A stretch of 64,000 bases of DNA from Dryococelus australis (GCA_029891345.1 CM057002.1:64064590-64128589); one strand, 5' to 3'. Numbered from the stretch's first letter, positions 11,345 through 22,452 are shown. Notes: a model not told the origin generated them from the letters alone. Translations and numbers: made by a program.

Positions 11345-11830
11345 TCTACTGATGAATCAAGGGAGAATCGTAATAGTCTGGTTCACCCCAGTCAGTCTTC
11401 AATGACTCTTTTAGCATTAATTTAGAATTTCCCTCTGCAGAGAAGAATTTTGAATTAGATCTGTTTGTTTTAAGTAATTGTTTGAATGATGGGCAATTGT
11501 ATTCTCTTTGAATATCTGTTACTTTCTTATTCCACACACTTTGCAAAATGTGTTTTTGGTCGACTCCGCCTACATATATTTCGCAATTTTTTAAATATTG
11601 CTTGCAATATCTTCAATATTATAACTCTCCATACACCAGTTTCCCAGCTTAAACCATAGTGGTGGTGTTTGGTTACCCATGTATTTATTTTTGTATTTAG
11701 GATCTAGATATTTCCAGTGGAATATTGGTTTGAAGCTGAATTCCATTGTATGTTCTTCCATGTCAGTAATAGCTAATTCTTTAATTATAAATTTTTCTGG
11801 GGATTGAAATCCTTGCACGGTGTAAAACAT
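11345..11830 (-). pseudogene. fossil: small protein encoded behind the DJR capsid gene
   Basis: The N-terminus reads MFYTVQGFQSPEKFIIKELA, followed by a segment with F-x-P-x-F-H-W-x-Y-L and then PPLWFKLGNW. The later part contains CEIYVGGVDQKHILQSVW and YNCPSFKQLL. From memory, this order (VQGFQ...F-IKELA, then a Y-V-x-G and a C-PSF motif) is shared by a hypothetical protein that accompanies DJR capsid genes in insect elements. No biochemical function is known to me. It lies immediately downstream of the capsid gene on the same strand, which supports one late transcription unit. Broken. Confidence 0.5.
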
Positions 11831-11859
11831 GTCTACCGACTCGAGTCATTATCATCACC

Positions 11860-13058
11860 AGCTAATCTCTTTCATTATAGCTCGCCAATCTATCAGGAGT
11901 TATATTCGCAGAAGATTGCATATTTGCTGGAATATGTGTATTTGCAATAATTTCAAGTCGTGAATCAATTACACCATTAGAAAATGTGTCATCTTGTTTT
12001 CTTACATCAAATACATATCAAATTCCTCTGGTTTTAAATTATTCAGGTTCTAGGATTGGTGAACTTATTTTGTTATAATACATTTCCTGGAACTTTGAGT
12101 AGATGTTGTAAAAAATAAGGAATTCCCCATTTCCAAAGTTTGCATTTAAATCGGTATAGGGATAAGCTTGACTGTTTAGATAGAGTTTAATATTTCCCAT
12201 ATCACAATTGTCGAATACTGATCATTTAGCTTTTAAATTGTTTTGTGGATTTGTTTGAAAACAAATGATAAACCATGGTTTCTCAGATGAAAAACTTGAT
12301 TTCATATTCCAAACAAAATTTTGCGATGGTAGAGCTGGAGATGTCTCCAAAGGCCACAACTTGAATGCAATATCTAGATTCTTCACTTTTTAGATATATT
12401 TTAAGAGCTTTACTCATTCAAGAGTGTTAATTTCAACATGTGGCATTAGCAATTTAACACTGTTTAATTCAAATGTTACACCTTCCTCGTTATTGGCCGT
12501 GTAGTGTATAGCATTCGAATGTGTGTTACCAAATAGAATAACTAATTGTTGTTTAGCATTTAATATTACATGTTTACAGTCATCAGCAAAACCCATAACC
12601 ATACTTAACGGTATAACAACTTTGTATTTTCCGCCTGGGTTTATATGTAGTGTAAAATTAATAGCATTGCTCCACCCAGCCATTATTACTGTATAAAGAT
12701 TGTTTACAGTTTCCAAGAGATATTGCTTTGTTGTAGAAGTAATTTCAACATCCTGTGATTGGTCGATTTCAATACCATTGAGCAGATATGCAATTATATC
12801 GATTAAATTAAGTAATCCATTTCTCACTATTCCCATAGTTGCTGTAATAGTTGCATCGGCTGTCTTTTTAATTGTTCCTCTAATTATTAAACTTGATTTA
12901 GATGACAATGTGTAAATATCGTCATTTTGTATTGCAATCCTTACTTCCGATGGAAATATATACTTTCCTACTCATAATGGTTAAAATATATGAATTTTCG
13001 TTTTGGTGGTTGAAGCATTATAACTTATTAGTTCTTCAACATTAAGTATGGTTTCCAT
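11860..13058 (-). pseudogene. fossil: double jelly-roll major capsid protein
   Basis: It starts METILNVEELISYNAST. The longest readable stretch (about 12414-12940) contains DDIYTLSSKSSLIIRGTI, LNGIEIDQSQDVEITSTTKQ, IPLSMVMGFADDCKHVILNA and NSVKLLMPHVEINTLE. Further on the translation shows NIKLYLNSQAYPYTDLNANF and VIDSRLEI-type segments. This order of motifs is that of the insect double jelly-roll domain proteins, homologous in fold to the Polinton and adintovirus major capsid protein that builds the icosahedral shell. It lies between the penton-like gene upstream and the VQGFQ gene downstream on the same strand. The gene is broken several times. Confidence 0.75.
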
Positions 13059-13329
13059 TTCTATTAATTCTGTATCCTAATTCCCTTAAAAACAATGTGT
13101 TGCCCTGTGTTAACTTTACGGGTATCTTGTTTAAAATGATCTTTTATGCTTCTGTTTACATCTTTCTATAGCTCCTGCCTTCGAAATACTTTATTAGATG
13201 CACAATTTTTAAATTAAGTGCCTACTTTACGAGCATATTGAATACTATACACAATACCAATTTTGATTGTAATAAATACAGAATGCACATGTTTATATAG
13301 CTTCTTTCAAATGTAATATAAAATAAATT

Positions 13330-14015
13330 TCTTTGTTTCTAAAATTAATCAGTTCCATCTTGATCGACAATTGTAACAACTAATTAATCAACACGAATAA
13401 CTGTTACTGAAAGATATATCAATGTATTCAGTTTTGCAATTATATTGTAACCTGGAGCCACCGCACACGTGAATTCATGTATTGTATTTGTCGGTTTTCC
13501 ATTCAAATATGATCTGCCTACAATATAAACATTTATTCTACGTACATTAACCAAAAATTGATTAACCTTCTTTCGACGATTCGTGTAATTGATAAATTGG
13601 ATATACTCTCCTTACATAACCTAATATATTTGCAATTTAATTGTCTTTGATGAAATCGATATCGACATTACTATATATCACACTACTAGTTAATGTATTT
13701 TGATATCCATGTGTTCAGAAGTGTACATTTCCAGGTAATGTAGCTTTAATGAACATTTCTAAGTCATTCAACTTATAAGATCCTACTGATATCACAATCA
13801 TATATTTTTTCACCATTGTTCAATGTAAATAATTGATTGTCTATATCAATCTTTGTTATGCTGTTGTAAGTAATGAGAACAATTAGACTCATTTGCCATT
13901 CTCTATCTAGCTCCAAAGCTGGGAAATATACTGACTGCAATTGCGACGAATTTCCACTTAATATCGATGTGATTGACATATTACCAAACAGCTTTACTGT
14001 TACATTACATTGCAT
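13330..14015 (-). pseudogene. fossil: putative penton/minor capsid-like protein
   Basis: The first part reads MQCNVTVKLFGNMSITSILS and later VYFPALELDREWQMSLIVL, YNSITKIDIDNQLF. The second part contains TNTIHEFTCAVAPGYNII, LIYLSVTVI and IVDQDGTD. The combination of a front block with F/YFPxLELD and a rear IHEF-PGYKI-YLPV-VDQDG block is familiar to me from the gene next to the DJR capsid gene in insect elements. Its place between protease and major capsid fits a minor capsid (penton) role, which is inference. Broken. Confidence 0.5.
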
Positions 14016-14385
14016 ATCCTATTTATAGTCAACAAACGTAAACATAAATTACCACAATTGCCTGTATTTGCTAATTCTTCCATTTTGTAATTGCACATTA
14101 ATTGCGTGTTTTCCAAATAATTACATATTTCAATTAAAGGACCTAATTCGCCAAAACTGTCTTAATGCAATGATTGATTTACGTTTTTAATTAATGCAAC
14201 ACAATATTGTCTTTCATTTTGTTTCGAATATAAATTAACAATCATGCATTCAAGAAGGTTTAGTTTCTTTGATAATTTGTCTCATGTACACATTTCGGAA
14301 ATCGGGAATATCCAGTTTCTTTACAAATACATTAATGTCTTTGTTTGTTAATGCACGTCTTGGAAGACTATTTGGGACTTTTTGT
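14010..14385 (-). pseudogene. fossil: adenain-type cysteine protease
   Basis: The N-terminal motif ALTNKDINVFVKKLDIPDFR followed by NVYMR matches the typical opening (ALTN-D-L...L-IP-FRGVFMRD) of adenovirus-type proteases of Polinton-like elements. Downstream are NERQYCVALIKN, a DSFGELGPLIEICNYL segment and NCGNLCLRLLT, which correspond to the substrate-cleft DSFG and the nucleophile-cysteine CG-LCL region. In the living family this protease matures capsid proteins. It lies on the same strand just downstream of the PLA2 gene. Broken. Confidence 0.65.
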
Positions 14386-14439
14386 GTTTCTTTCCACATT
14401 GAGTTTTTTCGTCCTTGGCCGACTTAATATCGTTTAAGT

Positions 14440-14938
14440 TACGTTCCTTTATCACGTGATTTATTTGATTTATCAAGAGCTGAAACACCTCCCATTAAAG
14501 CTCCAAGAGCTGGCAATGCTGGAAATATAAATGGTAATATGCCTCATTTCTTGGTTTTTAGTGTCTTTTGCATTTTATGCCCATGCCTCTTTTCATCTTC
14601 GCCCACATAACATTGTCAATGACCCAGGCACCTAGCTTGTAGCCTGTAGATCTAGATGGATTCATCCTTATATTTGCTGCTTTATAGGCTAGAATTGTTT
14701 CTGCTATATGTCCTTGTTTCAAATCGTTTATTGAATCATATACTAAATTGTGTTCTTTACAAGTGTTATCCAAAGCATTTATTACTTGATGGTTTTGTGC
14801 CAAACCTTTTTCAAGCTTAGATCCGGGCCCGCAAAGTATCTGGGTAAATGGAATTCAAACGGAAATTTGTTAATCAATGTATTCAGTAGTTCATGTCCTT
14901 TTTTGTTAAGTTTAGTATGGGCCAATGTTTTCGGCTGA
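14440..14938 (-). pseudogene. fossil: VP1-like protein with phospholipase A2 domain
   Basis: The translation includes AHTKLNKKGHELLNTLINKF, then FAGPGSKLEKG, LDNTCKEHNLVYD and a following lysine-rich segment. The GPG-x5-G loop and the C-x-EHN-x2-YD helix correspond to the calcium-binding loop and catalytic helix of the parvovirus VP1-type PLA2, used by virions to escape endosomes. A glycine/alanine-rich hydrophobic stretch (FPALPALGALMGGVSALD) follows, as in related insect element proteins. It diverges from the ATPase gene across about 70 bp, which probably held a two-way promoter. Confidence 0.75.
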
Positions 14939-15004
14939 GGGTGAAGCTATATATAGACCCACATTTATAGTTTTTACATTAGTATATCACCTAATACTGT
15001 AGAA

Positions 15005-15545
15005 ATGAAGGCTATAAAACAAAATGTACATCTGCTGGTAATTGTAAATACGAAAGAAAATGTAATTGAACAGAAACATAGTATTCTTTTACCGCCAAAT
15101 ATACGTTTTACAATAAGTGGTCCTTATTCGTGTGGAAAAACTTGTGTTATTATGTCGAAAATGTATGTGTGTTTTCTAAAACAATACAAGAGAGATATGA
15201 ACAATTTGCGAGCATTTATGTGTTAAATGAAGGAATACGATTTTTCACTTTTACAAATAAAGAAGATACTGTGTCTCGGAATAAAGCATTGCCCAATTAC
15301 GTATTTATATTTTACGGTGTTTGGCAGGAACCACAAGGTGAAATGCAGCAATACTTTAGTTTTGTTTGGCATTAGAATGTAGATTGTCTTTATATATCGC
15401 AAAGTTAATTGTGTTTAAAATTTACAGTATGAATCTGCAACATATTTAAAACAATCATGTTTTAGGCGATATGGCATTTACAACACTTAAAGATAGGTGT
15501 TCTTACTGTTGGAAAGAAAAATACGGTTTTCTGGTAATGATACCA
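15005..15545 (+). pseudogene. fossil: A32-type (FtsK/HerA) genome-packaging ATPase
   Basis: A leader is followed by LLPPNIRFTISGPYSCGKT, where GPYSCGKT (residues 39-46 from the Met at 15005) is the Walker A motif. Later translation shows FTFTNKEDTVSRNKALPNYV followed by a hydrophobic Walker B-like strand, and CSYCWKEKYGFLV near the end. This matches the Polinton/adintovirus packaging ATPase that pumps the genome into capsids. It is the first rightward gene and faces the PLA2 gene. It is broken in several places; the 22-bp tandem repeat at 15557-15644 lies at its 3' end. Confidence 0.8.
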
Positions 15546-15556
15546 ATGCTTCACCT

Positions 15557-15644
15557 GTATAAAGAAAGATGTAAGTCTGTATAAAGAAAGATGTAAGTCT
15601 GTATAAAGAAAGATTTAAGTCTGTATAAAGAAAGATTTAAGTCT
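15557..15644. repeat. 22-bp tandem repeat, four copies
   Basis: GTATAAAGAAAGATGTAAGTCT occurs four times head to tail at 15557, 15579, 15601 and 15623. Units 1-2 are identical and units 3-4 share one substitution. It lies at the 3' end of the fossil ATPase gene and probably arose after the gene stopped being used. Confidence 0.95.
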
Positions 15645-15719
15645 GGATTTGATTTTTTTTTTTACTTTCCGACGAAGAATAATGAGTATTTCAAAATTTT
15701 AGTCATAGCGATATAAAAC

Positions 15720-16335
15720 GCAATCATTACGATACCTGTTTAACGAGAAATTGCGATGGGAATCGTGATCTGAATGGACATATATTACATAATTTGGGCA
15801 TTGCTGTGAAATATGCAGATTCGGTAAATAAGACTTATGTGGAAGACTTAAACACAATTACACTAAACGTATTTAAATTGCAATCGACCGATATGCAAGA
15901 GAAATTAATAAACATAATTGAAAGTATTACAAAAGTGTATGCTAATATTAGTTATACTTCGGAAATATTGGTAAATGTGATGATTGCATTGCAAAATATA
16001 GAAACTAGAACATACTAACATTTCGAAAATTTAAAAACTGTAATTAATGAAATGGTAAGCGCTACGATTATAAAACAATTTGATACACAAATGGACAGAA
16101 TGAAGCAATATATAAGTGTTGAATTGATCAATCAAACACATGGTTTAGCTATGCTAATTTATTTGAAAAAGCAAATTGATGATTTGAAATCTTAAACTAT
16201 TTTAGTAACGATTTGAAGGTTAAAACTGTGAGTGAATTAGAAATACACTTGAGTAAAGTCGATAAGATTGAAAAAGTGAAAACTAGTCGACCTAATTTAC
16301 CTGCTAAAACTATCGACTTCATTCATATATAAATA
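15720..16335 (+). pseudogene. fossil: coiled-coil protein of the rightward transcript (copy 1)
   Basis: The translation is rich in I, L, E, K and N with heptad-like spacing, e.g. LQSTDMQEKLINIIESITKV and the segment LKTVINEMVSATIIKQFDTQ. It ends in a segment with LSKVDKIEKVKTSRPN. Copy 2 (26290 to 25920, minus) carries the homologous LRFVINEVVSTSISKQLETQ and STVDKIEKAQTNRSS. A coiled-coil structural or virion-associated role is inferred from composition only. Broken. Confidence 0.55.
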
Positions 16336-16360
16336 GTTGAATGTTAATATATAAATAATA

Positions 16361-17075
16361 TGGAAAAATACCTGATTGCTTCAGAATTACATCAAGTTGT
16401 TTCTGCCGTAAGGGCGAAATATTTACATGCTATACATGATCGAATGGAACGGGATGTTTTGAATTAAGAAATATTTAAACCTGTTATGAGTAGAATGGAT
16501 ACATTACATTCTGTGCTAAATACGTTTAATGAACCACCAGTGGAAATTAAATCGGAAGAACCTATAAAGAGAAAAAGTTGTCTCAATTAACACAACATTA
16601 TTTCGCTATAAAACAATCTTCGCCTATTCGCTTTGGTATATATCATGAAAATATACGGCTTCTGGGAGATTAGGTAATTAAGTTTTTTCCTGAGAATAGA
16701 ATTCAAGTAGGTGATTACGTATCTGATGTTAATAATGTATTGTTTGAATAATTATTTTAAAAAGTTCCGAACGGTTATTCCGGCATCGATTTGGAGAAAT
16801 TTAAATATCTTGTTCATCGCACGAATACAAATAACCATTTAGGTGATGATGAAAATCATCCCAAACTACATTTAGTAAGTGATTTTGTTGGGAGCGGAAT
16901 ATATAAAGATGAAATTGACAACTAGTTTTCTCCTGTTTTTTGGAACAATCCTTATGAACTGGTCGTCAGATTAAAACTTCTCATAGCTTTGAGAGAGTCT
17001 GGGAATTATTCACATACAAACAAAATTGTTTCTATTATGGAAGTGTTGAAAGATGACAATTATTACGAATGAAGT
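16361..17075 (+). pseudogene. fossil: 'LLGD / NPYEL' protein of the rightward transcript (copy 1)
   Basis: The opening MEKYLIASELHQVVSAVRAK is followed by VMSRMDTLHSVLNTFNEPP. The middle shows PIRFGIYHENIRLLGD, IQVGDYVSDV, VPNGYSGIDLEKFKYLVHRT, and the end WNNPYELVVRLKLLIALRES with a following IVSIMEVLKDD. This motif order (short coiled N-part; PIRFG...LLGD; Y-x2-DLEKY...TN; NPxELV-RLKLL) is one I know from hypothetical proteins of insect DJR-capsid elements. Copy 2 preserves the same blocks at about 25760-25300 on the minus strand. The molecular function is not known to me. Confidence 0.55.
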
Positions 17076-17149
17076 TTAGTAAGATTGCTCAAGAGCTTCA
17101 CACCGCCAATATCACCCTTAACCCTTTCAACAACAATGAAAATTAAAGA

Positions 17150-17285
17150 AATTTCGTATCAAAAAATATTTTTTTTTAATTAAAGAATTATTTAATTAAT
17201 TCGATTTCTAATCAGCAATTAATCGGCTGGTCGATTAGCAACTAATCGAATATTCGATATATCGATTAATCGAACAATAGCGTAT
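17150..17285. repeat. TTAATCGA-rich low-complexity DNA
   Basis: A dense cluster of ATTAATCG and CGATTAAT motifs with self-complementary stretches near 17205-17275. It sits at the right limit of fossil copy 1. A similar GATTAA-rich block occurs at 31970-32240. Confidence 0.6.
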
Positions 17286-17306
17286 CCACTCCATCCACAT
17301 GTCATT

Positions 17307-17720
17307 CTACAATTGAGCCAGAATGGCTCCGTTGTCTATACTCAGAGTGTGAGAGTTATGGGATGAGCATACGTGGATCGCCCGTATATATCTCGCAGTG
17401 TTAGGCCTCGGACATGCAAAATAATCCACATCATGTGGAATAAAGGTGTTTTGATAATAGTATGACCCGAATAGAGCAAGGCAACAATTTACATTATTCC
17501 CAAAAGGGAACTTGTGCCAAAACTTCCAGTAGTTTTTAAATCGCGTCTTATCAGTGAGAAGAGTAATAAATATGCTGATACCTGAAAACAGGAAAGGACA
17601 AACTCTTGTAATTGTGGATTTTTTTTTATTTCGTAACTCTTGGAACTTTTCCCATATACTGTTTATGTAATTTTCGTTGCTCGTTAAGTAATGGGCGCAG
17701 AATAAAGGAACATAAAACAA
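17307..17720 (-). other. unassigned 137-codon ORF
   Basis: An uninterrupted minus-strand frame with no recognised motif. The N-half is aromatic and charged and the C-half contains several Cys and His residues without a finger pattern. It lies just past fossil copy 1, but I found no counterpart in copy 2. It could be a chance ORF, part of an unknown repeat, or a decayed gene. Confidence 0.2.
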
Positions 17721-18556
17721 GACAATGCCATGTATAAATAGTCGAAAAAAAAAAGATTCTTATCAACATCAGTGTCGAGACCACATATTCTAATCAAGAA
17801 TTCTTGTTATCTTCTTTGGTACACACACCTACTCCACGACATGCTGCAATTATGGATCCCACAATAATTTACCTTTAAGTTGCTCCCATTCATGTTGAAT
17901 TACCGTTTGCAGCTCCTGGACAGCGATTGGTGGGTTCTAGTACGGCGAAACTCGTTTCCATGTATATTCATAACACGCTCTGCGGGATTGCAATTCAAGA
18001 TTCGAGGAAGTCAGTTCATGGATGTATTATCTCTGCTTCAAGGAACTCGTCAACTACAGCTGCTATATGATAGCAAGCGTTGCCATCCTTCAGAATGAAA
18101 TCTCGGAATACAGAAACATTAAATAAAAAAAAAGAAACTGGGTCGAATCTCGTTTCTGTTTCTGAAGGCAGTTCAAAACATTTCTTGAAGAGACATTTCT
18201 TCCTAATGTTATTTTTCCTCGTTATACCATAATATCGTCTCCTTTGTCCAAGGAAATTTTCCTGAATATTTTGCGTGGCAATAACTTGCCGACCATGCGA
18301 GTTCCAATGACAGCTCTTGTGCTATCCCACTCACTTTGTTTAGATTGGAATAAGGTCAGAGTAACCATTCTCTACTTGAGTGACGTAGCTTTCGTTATTC
18401 GTCTCTGGAATAAGTTTTCAGTATCTACAAACTACTTCACTATTGTTGCATAAGATAACACTAGAACTAATGGTAAAAAATACCTGACAAGTATACGGTA
18501 ATATTTGCAATCTTGTGTGGGAAACATAGTTTTCCTTACGTGTAAGGTAAAATTAC
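17721..18556. other. unassigned DNA
   Basis: Two + strand ORFs of about 70 codons (17880-18098, 18244-18453) have no recognised domain. Nothing else seen. Confidence 0.4.
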
Positions 18557-18846
18557 CGCACTCTGGAGTAAAATTCGTGTACATTGTAGTGAAAAATCCC
18601 ATAAATGGATAGGAAATTTACCTTACGGCATGTGGATCTCCTAATCGATTTGTAACCGTTTGATAATTTTATAATATATTTTTTTTACCTTAAAATTAAG
18701 TTTTATTTTCTAATCATACAAGCTGTCTAACATGGATCTTTATATGTAAAGTATAATAAGCGCACTCTGGAGTGAAATTCACGTACATAGCGGTGGGAAA
18801 TCCCATAAATAAATGGGAAAATTACGTTACGATGCGTGCATCTCTT
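18557..18846. repeat. pair of diverged direct repeats, 204 bp apart
   Basis: 18557-18642 and 18761-18846 align over about 86 bp, sharing CGCACTCTGGAGT, ATCCCATAAAT and TTACG blocks. CTTACGTGTAAGGTAAAATTACC-like palindromic words occur here and again near 19200 (CCTTACATGTAAGGGAATTTTACC), which suggests one decayed repeat family over 18.5-19.25 kb. Confidence 0.65.
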
Positions 18847-18929
18847 CAGCATTGTCTCGACATCTAAGCGTGAGGACGGGCAGAAGAAACAATCCTTTAA
18901 CACACTCATTTTTCACATACACTGTCATG

Positions 18930-19030
18930 CTATAGTCATGGTGTAATGGACAGCGTATTGGCCTATCGTGATAGAGATCCATGGTTTGCGCTCAGCCACC
19001 AGCAAGTGTCGAGGTTTTGAGAGTTGAGCT
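18930..19030 (+). repeat. tRNA-like degenerate sequence, possible SINE head
   Basis: GTCATGGTGTAATGGACAGC resembles a tRNA A box and a B-box-like GGTTTGCGCTC follows about 40 nt later. No convincing full cloverleaf or acceptor stem can be drawn. Confidence 0.3.
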
Positions 19031-22000
19031 TTCGGTTACTATTCGTCAGAGGAAATAGTTAGCAAAAATAAATTATAGTAGAAATACGCGGTGCATTTTT
19101 TTATTATAGATCTATTATATAATATAGGTAATATTAAACTACTTGTATGGGGTTTTCCCCCACTTTTGTCAGGTACTTTCCCCGTATGATTAGGGAATAG
19201 TACCTTACATGTAAGGGAATTTTACCTGAAATTGTTTTTACAGTGAATGATTTAGGTTTGCTAATTCGCCATGTCCTCTTGCGGCTGTACAGTTGAGAGT
19301 TGTATAAAAGTTTTCCTCGTGCCATAGCAGACTTTTTATGAAACGCATGTTGAACAAACGTTATTACGCAAACACACAACTTATACTCCTCGGAATCGAA
19401 TAGCTGCACGAGAAAATGCTTTGTGATGAGTAAATACACACACCTACACCAACCTCCCCAAAGAATTATTGTAGTGTTATTATGTCACTTCTGATGGCAT
19501 TCTTGTTTGTTTTAACGCTGTTTACGCTTATGTAAATAACTTAGAGAGAGTTGATTCTGCTGTGCGCACAATTTTGCTCTGTAATGTCGGCAAATTTACT
19601 CGGTTCTCTATTCAAGGGATGGACCGGATAGTGGAAACAATTAGAGATTAAGATGATATTTCCGATTCGATCTTGATGTAAATCCGTATGGGTGTTTGCT
19701 GTCATAATGTGACAAAAAGACAGTGGTGTGTGTTTCATATCTGCGCGCTATTAGTGGCGTAAGTATATACAGGGCGCTCCATGTAGTATATTGCTGAGCA
19801 GTTAAACGAACCTCGTTACAATGTTCCCCGCGTGATTGTCAAGAGAAAACGTCATGGAGATACTGGACCCAAGTAACACGCTAGGTTTACCCTAATTGGT
19901 TATTTGTCGCCAAACTGGCGTCTTTTCTTGGCTGGAGACGAGCTAAATGACTACTCAGTGACCTGGCAACTTTGTGGCGACTTTCGTGAAATAAAGGCGA
20001 CCTTTCCGGCGATATTCGTAACACATCTGTTATATAGACTCAAGTATTTTTATTTTTATTGAAATGAAATCTTTCCATATATCGTTAGCGGCTTTGAAAT
20101 TGCACAGCGCAGTTGATCATAGATAGGGGCTGAAAAATTTCGCGAATTCATTTTAGGACAAGCTCGACTCCATGCATGCACACGTACATTTCTGTCATGT
20201 TTATAGTTGGATCACACTTTATTAGACACGCCCAGGTGAACTCTGATCCAATGACAGACCTGCAAGGAAACACGCACAAAATCCCGTGCCACCTGGTCTG
20301 AGGTAGAACTGGCTACTACACACTAAAACACAACACAGTAAAAGTTAAATATTCGGGTCAGTTGTGAAATTCGAAATCACTTCCATTCTGCAATTCGCGA
20401 ACTAAACACGTTCATAGATTCCATTTTTGTGAATCCGTGGCAGTAAAGACGATTATCAGTTTGCTCTGAGCAGCTGATGAAGGAAATAAGGTCTTGCTTG
20501 TGTTTTAAAAACCTACTCTAAAGTCTCACGATATTTAAGTGAATTTTCACTTTTAATTTTATGCAGTAATAAATCGATATATTGCAGAATGGACGTTATT
20601 TCAAATTTTACAACTGACCCGAAAATAAATTAACTGGAATCAAAGTTTTGCCTTCTTTCTTACTATGTTAAGCCATATCAAGTGGCCATTTATAGAAAGT
20701 TGTAGCCATAAAAAAGAGGATATGTAGGAGGTGCGAGTTTGTTTTATACCAGCAGTAAGTGATTCAAAGCTGCAATGCATGTAAATATGTACAGTTCTTT
20801 GTAGTTTTAATATAATGATTCGTGTTGTTAGCTGCGATGCGTTTTTCATTTACACTTATGTGAGGTTATTAATAGTAAGCAACCAATAAAGAGTCTCGAA
20901 TATCATTTTTTTACGAATCAAAAAATGTAAATATATCATATGACTCCATAGAGATTATTTTAAAAGAATGTCTGTCTCGCATTATATAAGAAACGTAATA
21001 AAATTATGCATGTAACTGACGTAATAGCCAACCTGTGTGTTCTGAACCATTAATTATATTATGTTGTCAATTTTTCTTTACGAAATGAATAAGAGAAAGA
21101 AAATATTCCTCACTGTCAGCAGCACCAAAAGGAATTTCAAATCAAAATACAAATAACTAATGTTGTAAAACTGCTACGTTGACAATGAAGTTATCTAATA
21201 GGTCCGACATGAGGTGTTCACGAAAAGTCACTTGGTTAACCCGGTTAGAATAACCCAGCTCGTTCGATAAGTGACTCGATTAAAGTTTACTCATATTGTG
21301 AAAGTCCCCTGGCTCGACTCGATTATCTTGTTCAACCTTAGACTAACCCTGCTCGACACCAGAGGAAATGGAATTTCGTAGACGACGAAAGAGAAATGGC
21401 GCGAAAATATCTAAACAATTAAATCGAAGCAATAATGCAATAGCAAAGGCGGTGTTGAGAGGAGCAGGGTAGAGAATATCGTGTATTTGTTAGATGGACA
21501 GACATAAGGGGTTTTCAAGTATAGATGGAAGTTACTAACGTGGTACTGAATATAAGTTACTGTATTCGTGTAATTTTTCTTTATGCAGTATCTTTTTTGA
21601 CTGGCAAGTTCCCCCTGGACAAAATAGTTTATCGAAAACTCCTATTTTACGTCATCCTATTATCATCTCGTATACCATTTAAAGAATACGCCGAATATTG
21701 AAGCTAATTTTTAGTTCCGCCATTTCAAAAACCTTAATTGCTTTAGAGCATTCACTAAAAACCTGGTTAACCTCTACTGATAGGGAAAATCTGGTCACGT
21801 GACCGGGTTAACCCAGTTAACTGTCAGGTTTATTTGATAAACGCCCATGGAGGAAAACAAGGGGCCAAGAAATTAACATTGCGCTTCGTGCCTTTAGCTT
21901 CTGTTCTTCCAACAATGGTTTGTATATTGCAGTGCAGTGCAGAATTCTCTGTTGGTGTTACTGTGCAACCAGATTTGAGTGAAACAATTTTTTTTTGCAG

Positions 22001-22237
22001 TGTTAAATATTATTGGCGAAATGAACGAAATCCTTAATGAACTGATAGAAAGCACTTTAGTTCTTGACGTGAAGAAGATGAATAATTCGTCGGAAACGTA
22101 ATATTTAAAATCCCTCAATTGTTACTGATCATATTATTTGTTGTAATTTTTTGGGAGCAATCTAAATAACCAGATGCCTTACCGCAATGTCTAATGTGCA
22201 CAGTCGTATGTCTCAATAAGTATCGTGTCTTTGTTAC
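19031..22237. other. unassigned DNA, no gene recognised
   Basis: About 3.2 kb with scattered ORFs below 102 codons and no domains. At about 21220-21260 and 21760-21840 there are several GGTTAACCCGGTTA / CCGGGTTAACCCAGTTAAC words that could be the ends of an unrecognised transposon of about 620 bp. I could not align the ends with confidence. Confidence 0.4.
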
Positions 22238-22452
22238 ATGGGGCCACGGTGGCTGAGCGGTTTGCCTGCTCGCCTCCTACCAAAGAAATACGGGTTTAAT
22301 ACCCGGCCGGATCCCTCTGGATTTTTGGATATGGGAATCGTGTCGTTGGTCCGCGGGTTTTCTCGGGGATCTCCCGTTTCTCCCGCCCTTTCATTCGGAC
22401 GCTGCTCCATACTCACCTCAATCACCCTCATCGGCTCTCAAGACCTCTATAA
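22238..22452 (+). repeat. tRNA-derived SINE-A, best copy
   Basis: The head reads GGGCCACGGTGGCTGAGCGG, a Leu/Ser-tRNA-like A-box region (about 22249-22261), with a B-box-like GGGTTTAATACCC (22292-22304). The tRNA-unrelated body and the tail CACCCTCATCGGCTCTCAAG follow. This copy defines the family for 2431, 9670, 41086 and 54770. Confidence 0.85.

Larger units (their letters stand above)
7400..17150. mobile_element. Polinton/adintovirus-like DJR-capsid element, fossil copy 1
   Basis: A block of decayed genes whose products match a single virus-like gene set. On the + strand are an A32-type packaging ATPase, a coiled-coil protein and a third protein. On the - strand are a PLA2-domain VP1-like protein, an adenain-like protease, a penton-like protein, a DJR major capsid protein, a small follower protein, a C2H2 protein and two proline-rich proteins. 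Transcription diverges from about 14.94-15.0 kb. It is broken many times, well over ten breaks across the genes, so it is old. No integrase, PolB or terminal inverted repeats were recognised inside it. The outer limits are estimates based on the outermost readable gene remnants and a tandem array at the left. A shorter relative lies at 25.3-28.2 kb in opposite orientation. Confidence 0.8.

Noticed and set aside
18930-19030. genuine tRNA gene
   Set aside because: No acceptor stem or full cloverleaf can be drawn; listed only as tRNA-like.
21220-21840. transposon with GGTTAACC-rich ends
   Set aside because: The words recur at both sides, but the ends could not be aligned as inverted repeats and no coding or second copy was found.
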